From the NCBI GenBank assembly GCA_026397695.1, contig JAPLUJ010000189.1:1-13176 (forward strand): DNA of 13,176 nucleotides, read 5' to 3'. The position numbers were made by a program, and so were the translations under genes. The notes under the pieces were generated by a model. That model did not search any database and was not told the DNA's origin. It saw only the letters and a list, made by a program, of their open reading frames with translations. Below, one piece after another: positions 5,840 through 13,095 of the stretch (position 1 is the first letter of the stretch; every line of letters begins with the position of its first letter). The DNA is from Verrucomicrobiota bacterium (GTDB lineage: Bacteria > Verrucomicrobiota > Verrucomicrobiia > Verrucomicrobiales > Akkermansiaceae).

Positions 5840-7012
5840 ATGGCGATACCCGATTCACACGACACCGCACCCTGGGACGCCAAACGCCCGCCCTCCGGCA
5901 GACACCTCGTCCGCCGCGCGCTGCCGTGGCTCGGCGCGGTTTTGCTGCTCGCGCTCATCGGTTGGGGCTTGTGGCCGAAACCCATCATCGTCGAACTCGG
6001 CGTGGTGGCGCGCGCCCCGCTCACCGTGCGCGTTTCCGAGGAAGGCAAAACCCGGGTCCGCATTCTAACCACCATTGAGCCGGCGGCCTCACCGCTGTTA
6101 GACCCGCGGGCGCGGGCGCAGGCGCAAGCCGTGGTTTCGATGCACGAGGCGGCGCGCGGCAAGGCCAGCGAATCCCTCGCGGCCGTTAGAAGCGCCGTGA
6201 AAATGGCCGAGGCCGACCGCGACCGCATGCGTGCCGTGCGGCGCGAGGGCACGATCTCCGGGTCCGACCGCGACCGCATGGAGTCCGAAGCGGCGGTCAA
6301 AGCCGCGGAAGCGCGCGCCGCGGAGTTTGCCCTGCAAGTCATCGATTACGAACTCGCCCAGGCCCGCGCCGTGCTCGAACGCCCCGAGGGCGCGCTTTCT
6401 AACAACCTTGTCGAGGTCAAGTCCCCGGTGACCGGCCGCGTGCTCAAGGTCATGCAGGAAAGCGAGACCAGCGTCACGCCCGGCACCCCGATGCTTGAAA
6501 TCGGCGATCCCACCGACATCGAAATCGAAGCGGAGATCCTGTCGCGCGACGCCGTGACCATGAAGCCCGGGGACGCCGTGGACATCGAACAATGGAGCGG
6601 CAGCGCAAGCCCGCTCAAGGGCCGCGTGCGACGCATCGAACCCGCCGCCTTCACGAAAATATCCGCCCTCGGCGTGGAGGAGCAACGGGTCATCGTGCTC
6701 AGCGATCTGGTCGAGGTGCCCGACGCCGCCAAGTCGTTAGGCGACCGCTATCGCGTCGAAGTCCGGGTGGCCGTGTGGCACGCCGATGATGTGCTGGTGG
6801 TCCCGTCCGGCGCGTTGTTCCGCGAGGGCAACACTTGGAAAACCTATATCTATCAGAACGGCCGTGCCCGCCGTATCCCCATCGAGACCGGCCATTCCGA
6901 CGGTCGCCTCACCGAAGTACTCTCCGGTTTGCGTGCCGGCGACAAGGTGTTGCTGCATCCGCCGGACGCGGTGAAGGACGGCACTGCGGTGAAGGAGCGC
7001 GGGGATTTGTGA
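5840..7012 (+). CDS. HlyD-family efflux/secretion adaptor (membrane fusion protein), internally shortened
   Basis: Periplasmic adaptor linking an inner-membrane transporter to an outer-membrane channel. From ATG 5840 (390 aa): cytoplasmic N-terminus rich in Arg, one membrane helix (29-45), EEGKTRVR at the start of the barrel (67-74), an Ala/Glu/Arg-rich alpha-hairpin coiled coil (about 90-182), the second lipoyl half (VEVKSPVTGRVLKVM, 191-205), a beta-barrel (225-325) and the membrane-proximal domain with VVPSGALF (320-327). Family members normally have the first lipoyl half (a SAPVAG-like strand set) between EEGKTRVR and the TIEPAASPLLDPR segment. Here RVRI joins directly to LTTIEP, so about 30-35 residues appear missing in frame, which would prevent a complete lipoyl domain. 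No transporter partner follows. Substrate unknown. Confidence 0.85.
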   Translation: MAIPDSHDTAPWDAKRPPSGRHLVRRALPWLGAVLLLALIGWGLWPKPIIVELGVVARAPLTVRVSEEGKTRVRILTTIEPAASPLLDPRARAQAQAVVSMHEAARGKASESLAAVRSAVKMAEADRDRMRAVRREGTISGSDRDRMESEAAVKAAEARAAEFALQVIDYELAQARAVLERPEGALSNNLVEVKSPVTGRVLKVMQESETSVTPGTPMLEIGDPTDIEIEAEILSRDAVTMKPGDAVDIEQWSGSASPLKGRVRRIEPAAFTKISALGVEEQRVIVLSDLVEVPDAAKSLGDRYRVEVRVAVWHADDVLVVPSGALFREGNTWKTYIYQNGRARRIPIETGHSDGRLTEVLSGLRAGDKVLLHPPDAVKDGTAVKERGDL

Positions 7013-7140
7013 GTGCCCCTGCGGCACCGCGCCATCTGTTCGTTGAATCGATGCCGCAAATGGCAGGGCGCATCCTCAGAACTCAGCGAACTACCTCGTT
7101 TGGGTCGAATGGCCGAGCAAGTTCGATTCCCTCAATGGTA

Positions 7141-7164
7141 GGGACGGTCGGCCTCGGCCGTCCC
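7141..7164. terminator. Strong GC-rich hairpin, terminator-like or REP-like
   Basis: GGGACGGTCG pairs with CGGCCGTCCC around a GCCT tetraloop, a 10-bp stem with one GU pair, 129 bases after the adaptor stop codon. No T-run follows (CACTTG), so intrinsic termination would be weak. It may instead be a REP-type repeat. The rest of 7013-7190 shows no recognisable gene. Confidence 0.4.
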
Positions 7165-7190
7165 ACTTGTCCGCCGGATGGCGGTGCGAA

Positions 7191-7397
7191 TGGAAGGAGC
7201 TTGATTCGCTAAAATCCGCCGGATGTACCTCCGAACTGGATTACACCGAGCAGAGTTCTTGGCTCCTTTTCTTGAAATACCTCGACTCCTTGGAACACGA
7301 CAAGGCGACCGAGGCGTAGCTTGAGGGCAAAAAATACTCGTTCAGGGGTGTGCAAGAGTCGCTGCTGCACCAAGCCTTCAGCGGAGAGCTTCGGTAA
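7191..7397 (+). pseudogene. Deletion scar: start of HsdM fused to the end of HsdS (type I R-M)
   Basis: One plus-strand frame reads WKELDSLKSAGCTSELDYTE, then QSSWLLFLKYLDSLEHDKATEA, a TAG stop (7317-7319), LEGKKYSF, then RGVQESLLHQAFSGELR and TAA (7395-7397). The first part matches the conserved N-terminus of type I methyltransferase subunits (AGCTSELDYTEQ, SWLLFLKYLD, EGKKYSF). The last part is the characteristic C-terminus of HsdS specificity subunits (SLLHQAFSGEL). The join lies near 7343-7346. Nearly all of hsdM and hsdS has therefore been removed, and a nonsense codon has arisen in the remaining hsdM part. No product is expected. The family match is from motif memory and is strong for both halves. 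Confidence 0.82.
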
Positions 7398-7461
7398 ACT
7401 CAGCCACCACTGTGAGATTTTCAAATTCCCGCCAGCCGCAAAACCTGCTACACTCCGCACC

Positions 7462-7890
7462 ATGAGCCCGCCCGACATCCGCTGGATCCAACGCTTTGAC
7501 AATTTCAAGCGAGCCTTTGCACGCTTGCACGAGGCATCCGAACTGGCGGAGCAGCGGGGGCTTTCGGATTTGGAGCGGCAGGGGCTGATCCAGGCCTTCG
7601 AGTTCACTCATGAGCTGGCGTGGAATACGTTTAGAGATTTCCTCAGCGCCCGCGGATCGTCCACGAAACTCTACGGATCGAGGGATGCCACCCGCGCGGC
7701 CTTTGCCGCCGATCTGATCGAGGACGGGGAAGCATGGATGAAGATGATCGAGCATCGCAACGAATCGTCCCACACCTACAATGACGACGTGGCCGGAAAG
7801 ATCATGGCGGCGGTGCAGACGCTTTATGTCCCGGCGTTTGAAGCCTTTGAGCGGCGGTTTCTGGTTCTGGAAAAGGAGGAGTTGGCATGA
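7462..7890 (+). CDS. hepT: HEPN toxin, HepT / HI0074-like nucleotidyltransferase substrate-binding protein
   Basis: A 142-residue all-helical protein from ATG 7462. It carries the RNase-type HEPN signature RNESSHTYN, i.e. R99-x4-H104-x-Y106. It also has the HI0074-family wording RWIQRFDNFKRAF, QAFEFTHELAWNTFRDFL and DGEAWMKMIEHRN. In studied HEPN-MNT pairs the HEPN protein is an RNA-cleaving toxin and the partner MNT enzyme silences it by adding AMP to the tyrosine of the RX4HXY motif. Arg, His and Tyr are all present here, so the toxin looks intact. Its stop overlaps the mntA start by four bases (ATGA), indicating translational coupling. It directly follows the type I R-M scar, where such pairs often ride as passengers. 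Confidence 0.88.
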   Translation: MSPPDIRWIQRFDNFKRAFARLHEASELAEQRGLSDLERQGLIQAFEFTHELAWNTFRDFLSARGSSTKLYGSRDATRAAFAADLIEDGEAWMKMIEHRNESSHTYNDDVAGKIMAAVQTLYVPAFEAFERRFLVLEKEELA

Positions 7891-8171
7891 ACCACGGCCT
7901 GCCCGAGACCACCGTGGAAAGCATCCGGCGAGTGCTGGCGCATTATCCCGAGGTGGAAACGGGGGTGCTCTACGGTTCGCGTGCCAAAGGAACCCATCGC
8001 CCCGGCTCGGACATCGATCTCACGCTCTGTGGCAGCGGCCTCGATCACACACTGTTGACCCGAATCGCCGACGAACTGGATGATCTGTTGCTGCCCTACC
8101 AGATGGATCTCTCGATTTTCGCGGCTTTGACCTCTCCCGCTCTGCTCGATCATAATTTTTTTTCAACATAA
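7887..8171 (+). CDS. mntA: MNT-type nucleotidyltransferase antitoxin, C-terminus altered
   Basis: A 94-residue minimal nucleotidyltransferase that, by analogy with characterised pairs, AMPylates and neutralises the HEPN toxin encoded just upstream. The signature GSRAKGTHRPGSDIDL (30-45) gives GS-x10-D42-x-D44, and the third carboxylate is D74 in QMDLSIF. All catalytic residues are present. The start ATG 7887 overlaps the toxin stop. After LTSPALLDH the usual short basic/aromatic ending is replaced by NFFST, encoded in a T-rich stretch (T8 at 8156-8163). That stretch belongs to an AT-rich segment reading RsmH-like on the other strand. The last few residues thus appear to have been swapped by a rearrangement. 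Activity may be retained because the catalytic core is whole. Confidence 0.88.
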   Translation: MNHGLPETTVESIRRVLAHYPEVETGVLYGSRAKGTHRPGSDIDLTLCGSGLDHTLLTRIADELDDLLLPYQMDLSIFAALTSPALLDHNFFST

Positions 8172-8263
8172 TCTAAAGCATCCTGGTCACAGTCAATCCC
8201 CAAAACTATTCCTCCGTAACTTAAAATCGCTTTCGTATGTCCCGCTCCACCCAATGTCGGGTT
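8150..8263 (-). pseudogene. Short AT-rich RsmH-like methyltransferase fragment
   Basis: On the minus strand, 37 codons from 8263 to TGA 8150-8152 read NPTLGGAGHTKAIL, then SYGGIVLGIDCDQDALDYVE and KKL. This is the S-adenosylmethionine motif I region of 16S rRNA m4C1402 methyltransferase RsmH (TLGGAGHT, GIDxDxxAL). It has no start codon and lies in the same frame as, and directly after, the stop of the ACT-domain gene. A hand count gives about 40% G+C, far below the surroundings, and its codons (TTA, ATA, AAA, AGT) are unlike those of neighbours. It replaces the 3' end of mntA. Most likely a foreign DNA scrap inserted at a rearrangement junction, or a chimeric read. Confidence 0.65.
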
Positions 8264-8722
8264 TCAGCGGCTGAGGTCGTCCTGATACATCAGCTTGAAC
8301 CCGCTCTGATGGAGGATGGCGACGGCGAATTCATAGTCCTCGACGTGCATCGCGAGCATCGTTTGGCCCTTCGGGCAAGGCAACAGGGCGTAGGCGAAAT
8401 CCACGTTGGTTTCGGCGATCATCAGGGTATCGAGGCACTGGAGCAGGCCCGGTCCGGATTCGCGCAGGGCGACCACGAGCACTTCGCAGGTGGCATGCGC
8501 AATGCCTTTTTCCATAAACAGCCGCCCGGTGGTCTCCGGGTCGGAAACCACCAGGCGTACCACCGTGACATCCCGCGAGTCCTGCATGCTCAGGCCGATG
8601 ACTTCGATCCCCGAGCCACGCAACAGCTTGACCATGGCGGCAAGGGTCCCGGCGCGGTTAGGCAGCATGACGGTGAACTGGCGGACTGGGGCTCCGTGAT
8701 CAACGAGGATGTCCGATTCCAT
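8264..8722 (-). CDS. Tandem ACT-domain protein
   Basis: A 152-residue protein consisting of two ACT-type modules. The first is QFTVMLPNRAGTLAAMVKLL followed by GIEVIGLSMQDSRDVTVVRLVV (about 15-60). The second is EVLVVALRESGPGLLQCLDTL followed by VDFAYALLPCPKGQTMLAMHVED (about 80-130). The PNRAGTL turn is the usual ligand-binding corner of ACT domains, which bind amino acids and regulate metabolic enzymes. There is no fused enzyme, so this is a stand-alone sensor or regulatory subunit. ATG 8722 is chosen over a non-ATG start at 8758 because the ACT fold begins soon after. No operon partner is adjacent. Ligand unknown. Confidence 0.85.
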   Translation of the reverse strand: MESDILVDHGAPVRQFTVMLPNRAGTLAAMVKLLRGSGIEVIGLSMQDSRDVTVVRLVVSDPETTGRLFMEKGIAHATCEVLVVALRESGPGLLQCLDTLMIAETNVDFAYALLPCPKGQTMLAMHVEDYEFAVAILHQSGFKLMYQDDLSR

Positions 8723-8836
8723 AAGGCAGATGCTAACAATGATCGCGCGCGGGTTCAACCGGAAATTTCAGCGGGTGATTGCGTGGCGGCGGATTCGCCG
8801 CTTGTGTGCCAACCCGATCCACTTCACCCTCCGCTC

Positions 8837-9100
8837 ATGGAAAGCCACGAGTGGTTCGAAAACACCGACACCGGAAAGGTTTACTACCGCGGAAATTACC
8901 AAGGCGGCAAGTGGACGATCATGACCACGACCCAAAAGCGTGACCCCACATGGACCGACGTCACGCCGGTTACGGCACCGCTCTGGCGTGAACTGCGCGA
9001 CATCGTGTGGAAGAAATACCAACGCAAGCGCTGCCCGTGGGAACGCGTGGCGGAACTGGATCACATCCTCGGCGCTGATCTTCCCGCGCAAGAGCGTTGA
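8837..9100 (+). CDS. Small conserved-looking protein of unknown function
   Basis: An 87-residue protein from ATG 8837 to TGA 9098-9100. It starts MESHEWFENTDTGKVYYRGN, is rich in aromatic residues (several Trp and Tyr) and ends with a charged helix-like stretch (WRELRDIVWKKYQRKRCPW). No signal peptide or membrane segment is present. The open frame extends much further upstream (to 8237), but that part is the antisense shadow of the ACT gene. The composition and the compact folded-domain look favour a real cytoplasmic protein. I do not recognise the family. Confidence 0.6.
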   Translation: MESHEWFENTDTGKVYYRGNYQGGKWTIMTTTQKRDPTWTDVTPVTAPLWRELRDIVWKKYQRKRCPWERVAELDHILGADLPAQER

Positions 9101-9251
9101 CGTTCACGAACCGCCGCTACCAGCGAGACGCCACCCGCGTTTTGCGCCCACAATACGGTTAGAGTGGCAGGAGCATAGGCATCCTGTTTTCCGTGACAGC
9201 CGAGACGGCAGACCTCCATACATACTAACCGATCAGTCTGGTGCGTTGCGC

Positions 9252-10013
9252 CTACTGTATGTTAGGTGTCGGGTAGCGGAAATGGCCTTCGATCTTGTAA
9301 TCGAAAAGCACATTCTCCCATTTCATCCCGGCGCCCATGTTGTGGACGACCCAGGCTTCACCCGCGCTGTTGCCGAAGCCGGGCACCACGATGCCAAGAT
9401 GCAATTCCGCATTGGCCAGCGACCAGATCACGATGTCTCCGGGGCGGTAGTCCAGCGGATCGCGCGAAGGTGTTAGAGATTGCCCTTTGCGTTCGAAAAA
9501 ACGCCGCAAGTTGGCGACGCGACGGTGATCGATGTTCGTGTCAGGTGCCAGCGCGCCCCAGAGCTGCGGATAGATGCGGAAATGTCGCGCCATGTCCTCG
9601 TGCACTTCTTTCTGGAGATCAATGCCGAGTTTGCGGTAGCAGCGGATGATCACATCCGCCGCCGCACCCTTGCGGGATGGCACATCGCCGTTAGGGTAGG
9701 GAATTTTGTAATAGGACGGATCGAAAACAATGGTCTCACGGGAATGTGCCAGCGCCGCGCCGGCCAGCCTGGGTCCGAATTCCTGGGCTTGCTCAAGCGA
9801 GGAAATGAGCAGCGCCACCTGCTCCGTGGACACTCCTTCCTGCGCGGCCTTGAGAAAGGGAACCAACGGACGTCCGAACCAAAAGGCAATGCCCGCAGCA
9901 ATCACCACAATCACCCAACCACCAAAAAAATGCGGCCTCTTCCGCTTCTGCGGACGCGGGCCGATGTATTCAATCGTGCTGTAAAAAATGGGATTTGAGC
10001 GGGAACGTGCCAT
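9252..10013 (-). CDS. DUF1287 protein with N-terminal membrane anchor
   Basis: A 253-residue protein from ATG 10013. One membrane helix (31-48) follows a basic start, placing the rest outside the cytoplasm. The body matches DUF1287: YYKIPYPNGDVPSRKG (101-116), DVIIRCYRKLGIDLQKEVHEDM (120-141), NIDHRRVANL (160-169), FFERKGQSL, DYRPGDIVIW (188-197), HLGIVV (205-210) and VVHNMG. The family is thought to be related to NlpC/P60-like cysteine peptidases (from memory). Family members usually read GVCTDV where this protein has GAAADV (116-121), so the presumed catalytic cysteine is absent while H205 is kept. It may therefore be inactive or differ in mechanism. An earlier GTG at 10028 is possible. Monocistronic by spacing. 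Confidence 0.85.
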   Translation of the reverse strand: MARSRSNPIFYSTIEYIGPRPQKRKRPHFFGGWVIVVIAAGIAFWFGRPLVPFLKAAQEGVSTEQVALLISSLEQAQEFGPRLAGAALAHSRETIVFDPSYYKIPYPNGDVPSRKGAAADVIIRCYRKLGIDLQKEVHEDMARHFRIYPQLWGALAPDTNIDHRRVANLRRFFERKGQSLTPSRDPLDYRPGDIVIWSLANAELHLGIVVPGFGNSAGEAWVVHNMGAGMKWENVLFDYKIEGHFRYPTPNIQ

Positions 10014-10152
10014 GAACGATCTGGTCACGCGTGAGAAAACAAATGCAGCGACAAAAAGCGATGTTTTTTCCGGATTTTTTTTCGCTGCAAATTCCTCGTT
10101 AATTCCGCAGTCCTATCTCGACAGGCGGGCCGCCTGTGGACCACTTTCCGGC

Positions 10153-10794
10153 ATGACGATTTTCACCAGTCCGAGCCCGCTCGCATGGGGCAAGCTGGAT
10201 GTGCCGATGCTCGGTTTGGGACACGACTGGCATGGGCTGCCGGTGCAGCCGCCGGCCGCGTTTGCGCTTGCGATGGACGCGCAGCGACTGTGGTTCATCG
10301 CCCATCACCGCAGACCGGCCCGACTCCACCCGCTGGCCCGACCCGGCAGGTTTCAGGCGGATCTTTGGCGTCATGACGTGGCGGAATTGTTCATCGCCGA
10401 TGCGGTGAGCGGCCGCTATTTCGAGTTCAATCTCGCACCCAATGGTGCGTGGTGGTCATGCGAATTCACGGCGCCCCGCATCCGGGAGGAAGCAGCGGAC
10501 ATCGTGATGCCCGAAGTGGCCACCTTTGCCGACATCGCAGCGGATGGCGCATGGCTCGCCGCCATGGCGATCCCTCTGGACTTGCTCCGGGCGCGGCTGA
10601 ATTTCGGGCCCCGGTCACGCGTCAATGTGGCGCTGATCATTGAATCGCCTGCACGGAAATTCGTCACGGCGGCGGATTTGGGCGGCGGCGAACCGGATTT
10701 CCACCAGCCGCAGCGATTTCCCGAACTCGTTTTCTCACCGCTTGCCAAGACCTTGGATTCTAGCAGGCTTGGTCAGGCAGATATTCCATGCTAA
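10153..10794 (+). CDS. CBM9-like (carbohydrate-binding, DOMON-type) protein
   Basis: A 213-residue protein from ATG 10153 to TAA 10792-10794. The pattern LWRHDVAELFIADAVSGRYF (71-90), then EFNLAPNGAWWSCEF (91-105) and the late PDFHQPQRFPELVF (181-194) is that of family 9 carbohydrate-binding-like domains, a beta-sandwich. There is no signal peptide in the chosen frame, so it may be cytoplasmic or leave the cell by another route. An in-frame ORF extends back to 9988 but is antisense to the DUF1287 gene. The next gene starts 11 bases downstream, so the two are probably co-transcribed. Ligand unknown. Confidence 0.72.
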   Translation: MTIFTSPSPLAWGKLDVPMLGLGHDWHGLPVQPPAAFALAMDAQRLWFIAHHRRPARLHPLARPGRFQADLWRHDVAELFIADAVSGRYFEFNLAPNGAWWSCEFTAPRIREEAADIVMPEVATFADIAADGAWLAAMAIPLDLLRARLNFGPRSRVNVALIIESPARKFVTAADLGGGEPDFHQPQRFPELVFSPLAKTLDSSRLGQADIPC

Positions 10795-10804
10795 TAGACA
10801 AATT

Positions 10805-12047
10805 GTGATTCAGCGATTCCAAATAGAAGATCTGATCGCCCAAGATCCGTCGGGGGTTGTGTTCCGTGCGTTAGACACGCAAACCGGGCAGCCGGTGGCC
10901 GTGCGGCGGTTTTTTCCGTTCGGCGCGGATGGGGGTGGCCTGCAGGCCGACGAGCAAAGCGCCTATCAGATCGCGCTCGAACGGCTCGCCGGATTGCAGC
11001 ACCCGGCCCTGCGTTCGGTCATCTGCGGCGGTTGTGATCCCGTTGATGGCATGCCCTACATCGCCACCGAGTGGATCGAAGGTCATTCCTTGCAGAATTT
11101 CATCGAACAAGGGCCGCTTTCCGCGGAAGTCGCCAAGCGGTCGGCGGTTCACCTTCTGGATCTCTCCGCTGAAATGGCTGGGTGGTCACGGAAAATCCAG
11201 CGGGTTGAAATCGATTATCACCCTTACCGAGGACATCATGGACTGGAAAAACCGGAGCGGGAGCGGCCCCACCGGCCATGGTCTCGACAATTGGCTTGCT
11301 TGGTTGCGCGGTGTCGCAGCCACCGCCAGTCTCCATGAAGCCCGTGAAATGCTCGCCGCCATGGTGGGAGTGAACTCGCCGCCTGTTGCCACGCAGCTCG
11401 CGGCCCCGCCCGTGCGCCCGCAGGTCCAAGCGCGGCGTTCATCTTCATTCAGGATGCTGTGGGTGATTAACATCGGACTGGCTGTGATGGCTGCCGGCTT
11501 GGGCGAATGGGTGCTGATCCGCCAACGTGTCGATGAGGCATCAAGACCACTCCCGGTTCTGGTGCCGCCGGTTTCTAACAACGGGAAGAAAGGACCCGCA
11601 ATCCCCGGCAAGGAACATCCCGCCGCCCGCCAAGCTGCGGAACCGGGCGTTCTCATACCCAAAGTGGATCCGGAAAGAGTAAAGATCCTGGCGACCCAGC
11701 GCAAGGCCGCCGAAGACAACAAGGGTGTGATCTCGTGGAATAGCCGCGAACTCCTCGTCCAAAACGCTGGCAAGGAGGTCGTCGTCGAAGGTGTTTTAGC
11801 GGACATCGGATTCTCGGACAGTGAAAAAACCCTCTATCTCCTATTTTCCAAACCGCCGGGTCAAAACGATCCCCGTGGCGCGGTGATCCTCAAATCCGCA
11901 GCCGCAGATCTCACCGAAAACGCTCTCAAGCAGCTCATCGGCCACAAAATCCGCCTGCGCGGCATGGTCGAGGTTCAAACCATTTCCGGCCTCCAACGGC
12001 CTGACATCAAAATCAAGGAGCGCGCCTCGATCCAGATCATCGAATGA
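10805..12047 (+). pseudogene. Kinase-like membrane protein with OB-like C-terminal domain, frameshifted
   Basis: From GTG 10805 the frame encodes a protein-kinase-like N-lobe: GVVFRALD, QPVAVRRFFPFG with Arg34 where the VAIK lysine is expected, LQHPALRSVI, and hinge YIATEWIEGHSLQNFI (85-100). At about 11135-11140 the meaningful frame changes by one. It continues as FTFWISPLKWLGGHGK, TEDIMDWKN, DNWLAWLRGVAATASLHEARE, a membrane helix (11454-11520), a Pro/Ala linker and a C-terminal domain (about 11725-12044: KEVVVEGVLADIG, LYLLFSK, LIGHKIRLRGMVEV) that looks like an OB fold. The catalytic-loop HRD and DFG regions are absent between the two parts, so a segment seems deleted together with the frameshift. 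Role unknown; possibly a pseudokinase-type sensor. Could also be a sequencing or assembly error. Confidence 0.68.
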
Positions 12048-12116
12048 CCCGCCTGCCGTGGGGCCCACTTTGCGCTTCCCACAACTCCCTTTCCACGATT
12101 GGTTGGTGGCGGTGAC

Positions 12117-13031
12117 ATGCGCTGTTTTTACTCGCAGGAACTGGAACTTGATCTGCCGTCGGACCACCCGTTTCCGATGGCGAAGTTCCGCGTCTCCAAG
12201 GACATGCTGCTAGATGGCGGCATCCTCCGTCCCGAGGAAATCATCGAGGTCCGCGCGGCCGATCACCAGCAACTCCTGCGCGTCCACGCGGCCGATTACA
12301 TCCGCAAAATCCAGTCCGGGTTGCTCGGGCGCAAAGAGCACGTCCTGCTAGGTTTGCCCGCCTCGCCACGCCTTTACACGCGCAGCGCCACCGAAGTCGA
12401 AGCCACCCGGTTGGCCTGCCACGCCGCGCTGTTAGAAGGGGTGGGGGTTTGCCTCGCGGGCGGCACCCACCACGCCTTTCGCGAACACGGCGAGAGTTAT
12501 TGCGTGTTCAACGATGTGGCCATCGCCATCCGCGATCTGCAGGAAAATCACCCTAACATCAAGATCATGGTGGTGGACACCGACGCCCACCAGGGCAACG
12601 GCACAGCCTCGCTGCTCGCCAACGACCCGCGCGTTTTCACTTACTCGATCCACGTCGGAGGTCCCCATCTGCGACGCAAAGTGACCAGCTCGCTCGATAT
12701 CGAAACCGTGCGCTACGTCGAGGGCGAGATGTATCTCAAACAACTTTTCAGCAGCTTGGCCGGCGCGCTCGATGCCTTCGCGCCGGATCTGGTCATCTGG
12801 TTGTCAGGTGCGGACAACCACCGCAACGACCGCTTCGGTGAAATGCATCTTACGCTCAAGGATATCCAGCGCCGCGACGAGGTCTTGTTAGGTGCCTTCA
12901 TCCGCAACCGCATCCCGGTGGCCGTGCTCTATGGCGGCGGCTACAACCGCCAGCCCGAATTCACCGCCAAACTCCACCGCAACACCATCGCCACCGCCAA
13001 AAAACTCGCCGCACAGTTCAGGGGGCTCTGA
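12117..13031 (+). CDS. Histone-deacetylase-family amidohydrolase
   Basis: A 304-residue zinc hydrolase of the arginase/deacetylase fold, of normal length for the bacterial family. These enzymes remove acetyl groups from lysine, polyamines or small amides. All active-site motifs are present: GGTHHAF with the His pair H118-H119, YCVFNDVAIA (128-137), VVDTDAHQGNG (152-162) with zinc ligands D156 and H158, LSGADNHRNDRFG (229-241) with ligand D233, and YGGGYNR with the transition-state tyrosine Y276. There is no signal peptide. ATG 12117 is favoured; a non-ATG start at 12099 would add six residues. It lies 69 bases after the kinase-like gene, so co-transcription is possible. Substrate cannot be read from sequence. 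Confidence 0.92.
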   Translation: MRCFYSQELELDLPSDHPFPMAKFRVSKDMLLDGGILRPEEIIEVRAADHQQLLRVHAADYIRKIQSGLLGRKEHVLLGLPASPRLYTRSATEVEATRLACHAALLEGVGVCLAGGTHHAFREHGESYCVFNDVAIAIRDLQENHPNIKIMVVDTDAHQGNGTASLLANDPRVFTYSIHVGGPHLRRKVTSSLDIETVRYVEGEMYLKQLFSSLAGALDAFAPDLVIWLSGADNHRNDRFGEMHLTLKDIQRRDEVLLGAFIRNRIPVAVLYGGGYNRQPEFTAKLHRNTIATAKKLAAQFRGL

Positions 13032-13035
13032 GTCC

Positions 13036-13095
13036 GGGTCCAATGCCGGCGTTTCACCCGTGGGTGCTCACCTACCACTTGCCATGATTGGACCC
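13036..13095. repeat. 9-bp inverted repeat after the deacetylase gene
   Basis: GGGTCCAAT (13036-13044) and ATTGGACCC (13087-13095) are perfect inverted copies separated by 42 bases that contain CACCC-GT-GGGTG. It could be a weak terminator stem or a binding site; there is no T-tract. Confidence 0.3.

Noticed and set aside
6098..6685. Minus-strand 195-codon frame within the adaptor gene
   Set aside because: His/Arg/Gly-rich shadow; the plus-strand adaptor is unambiguous.
8237..8836. Long upstream extension of the small 87-aa gene
   Set aside because: It is the antisense of the ACT-domain gene; the folded-looking part starts at ATG 8837.
11186..11806. Minus-strand 206-codon frame opposite the kinase-like gene
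   Set aside because: Ser/Thr/Arg-rich shadow without family features; the plus strand carries a membrane helix and a recognisable domain order.
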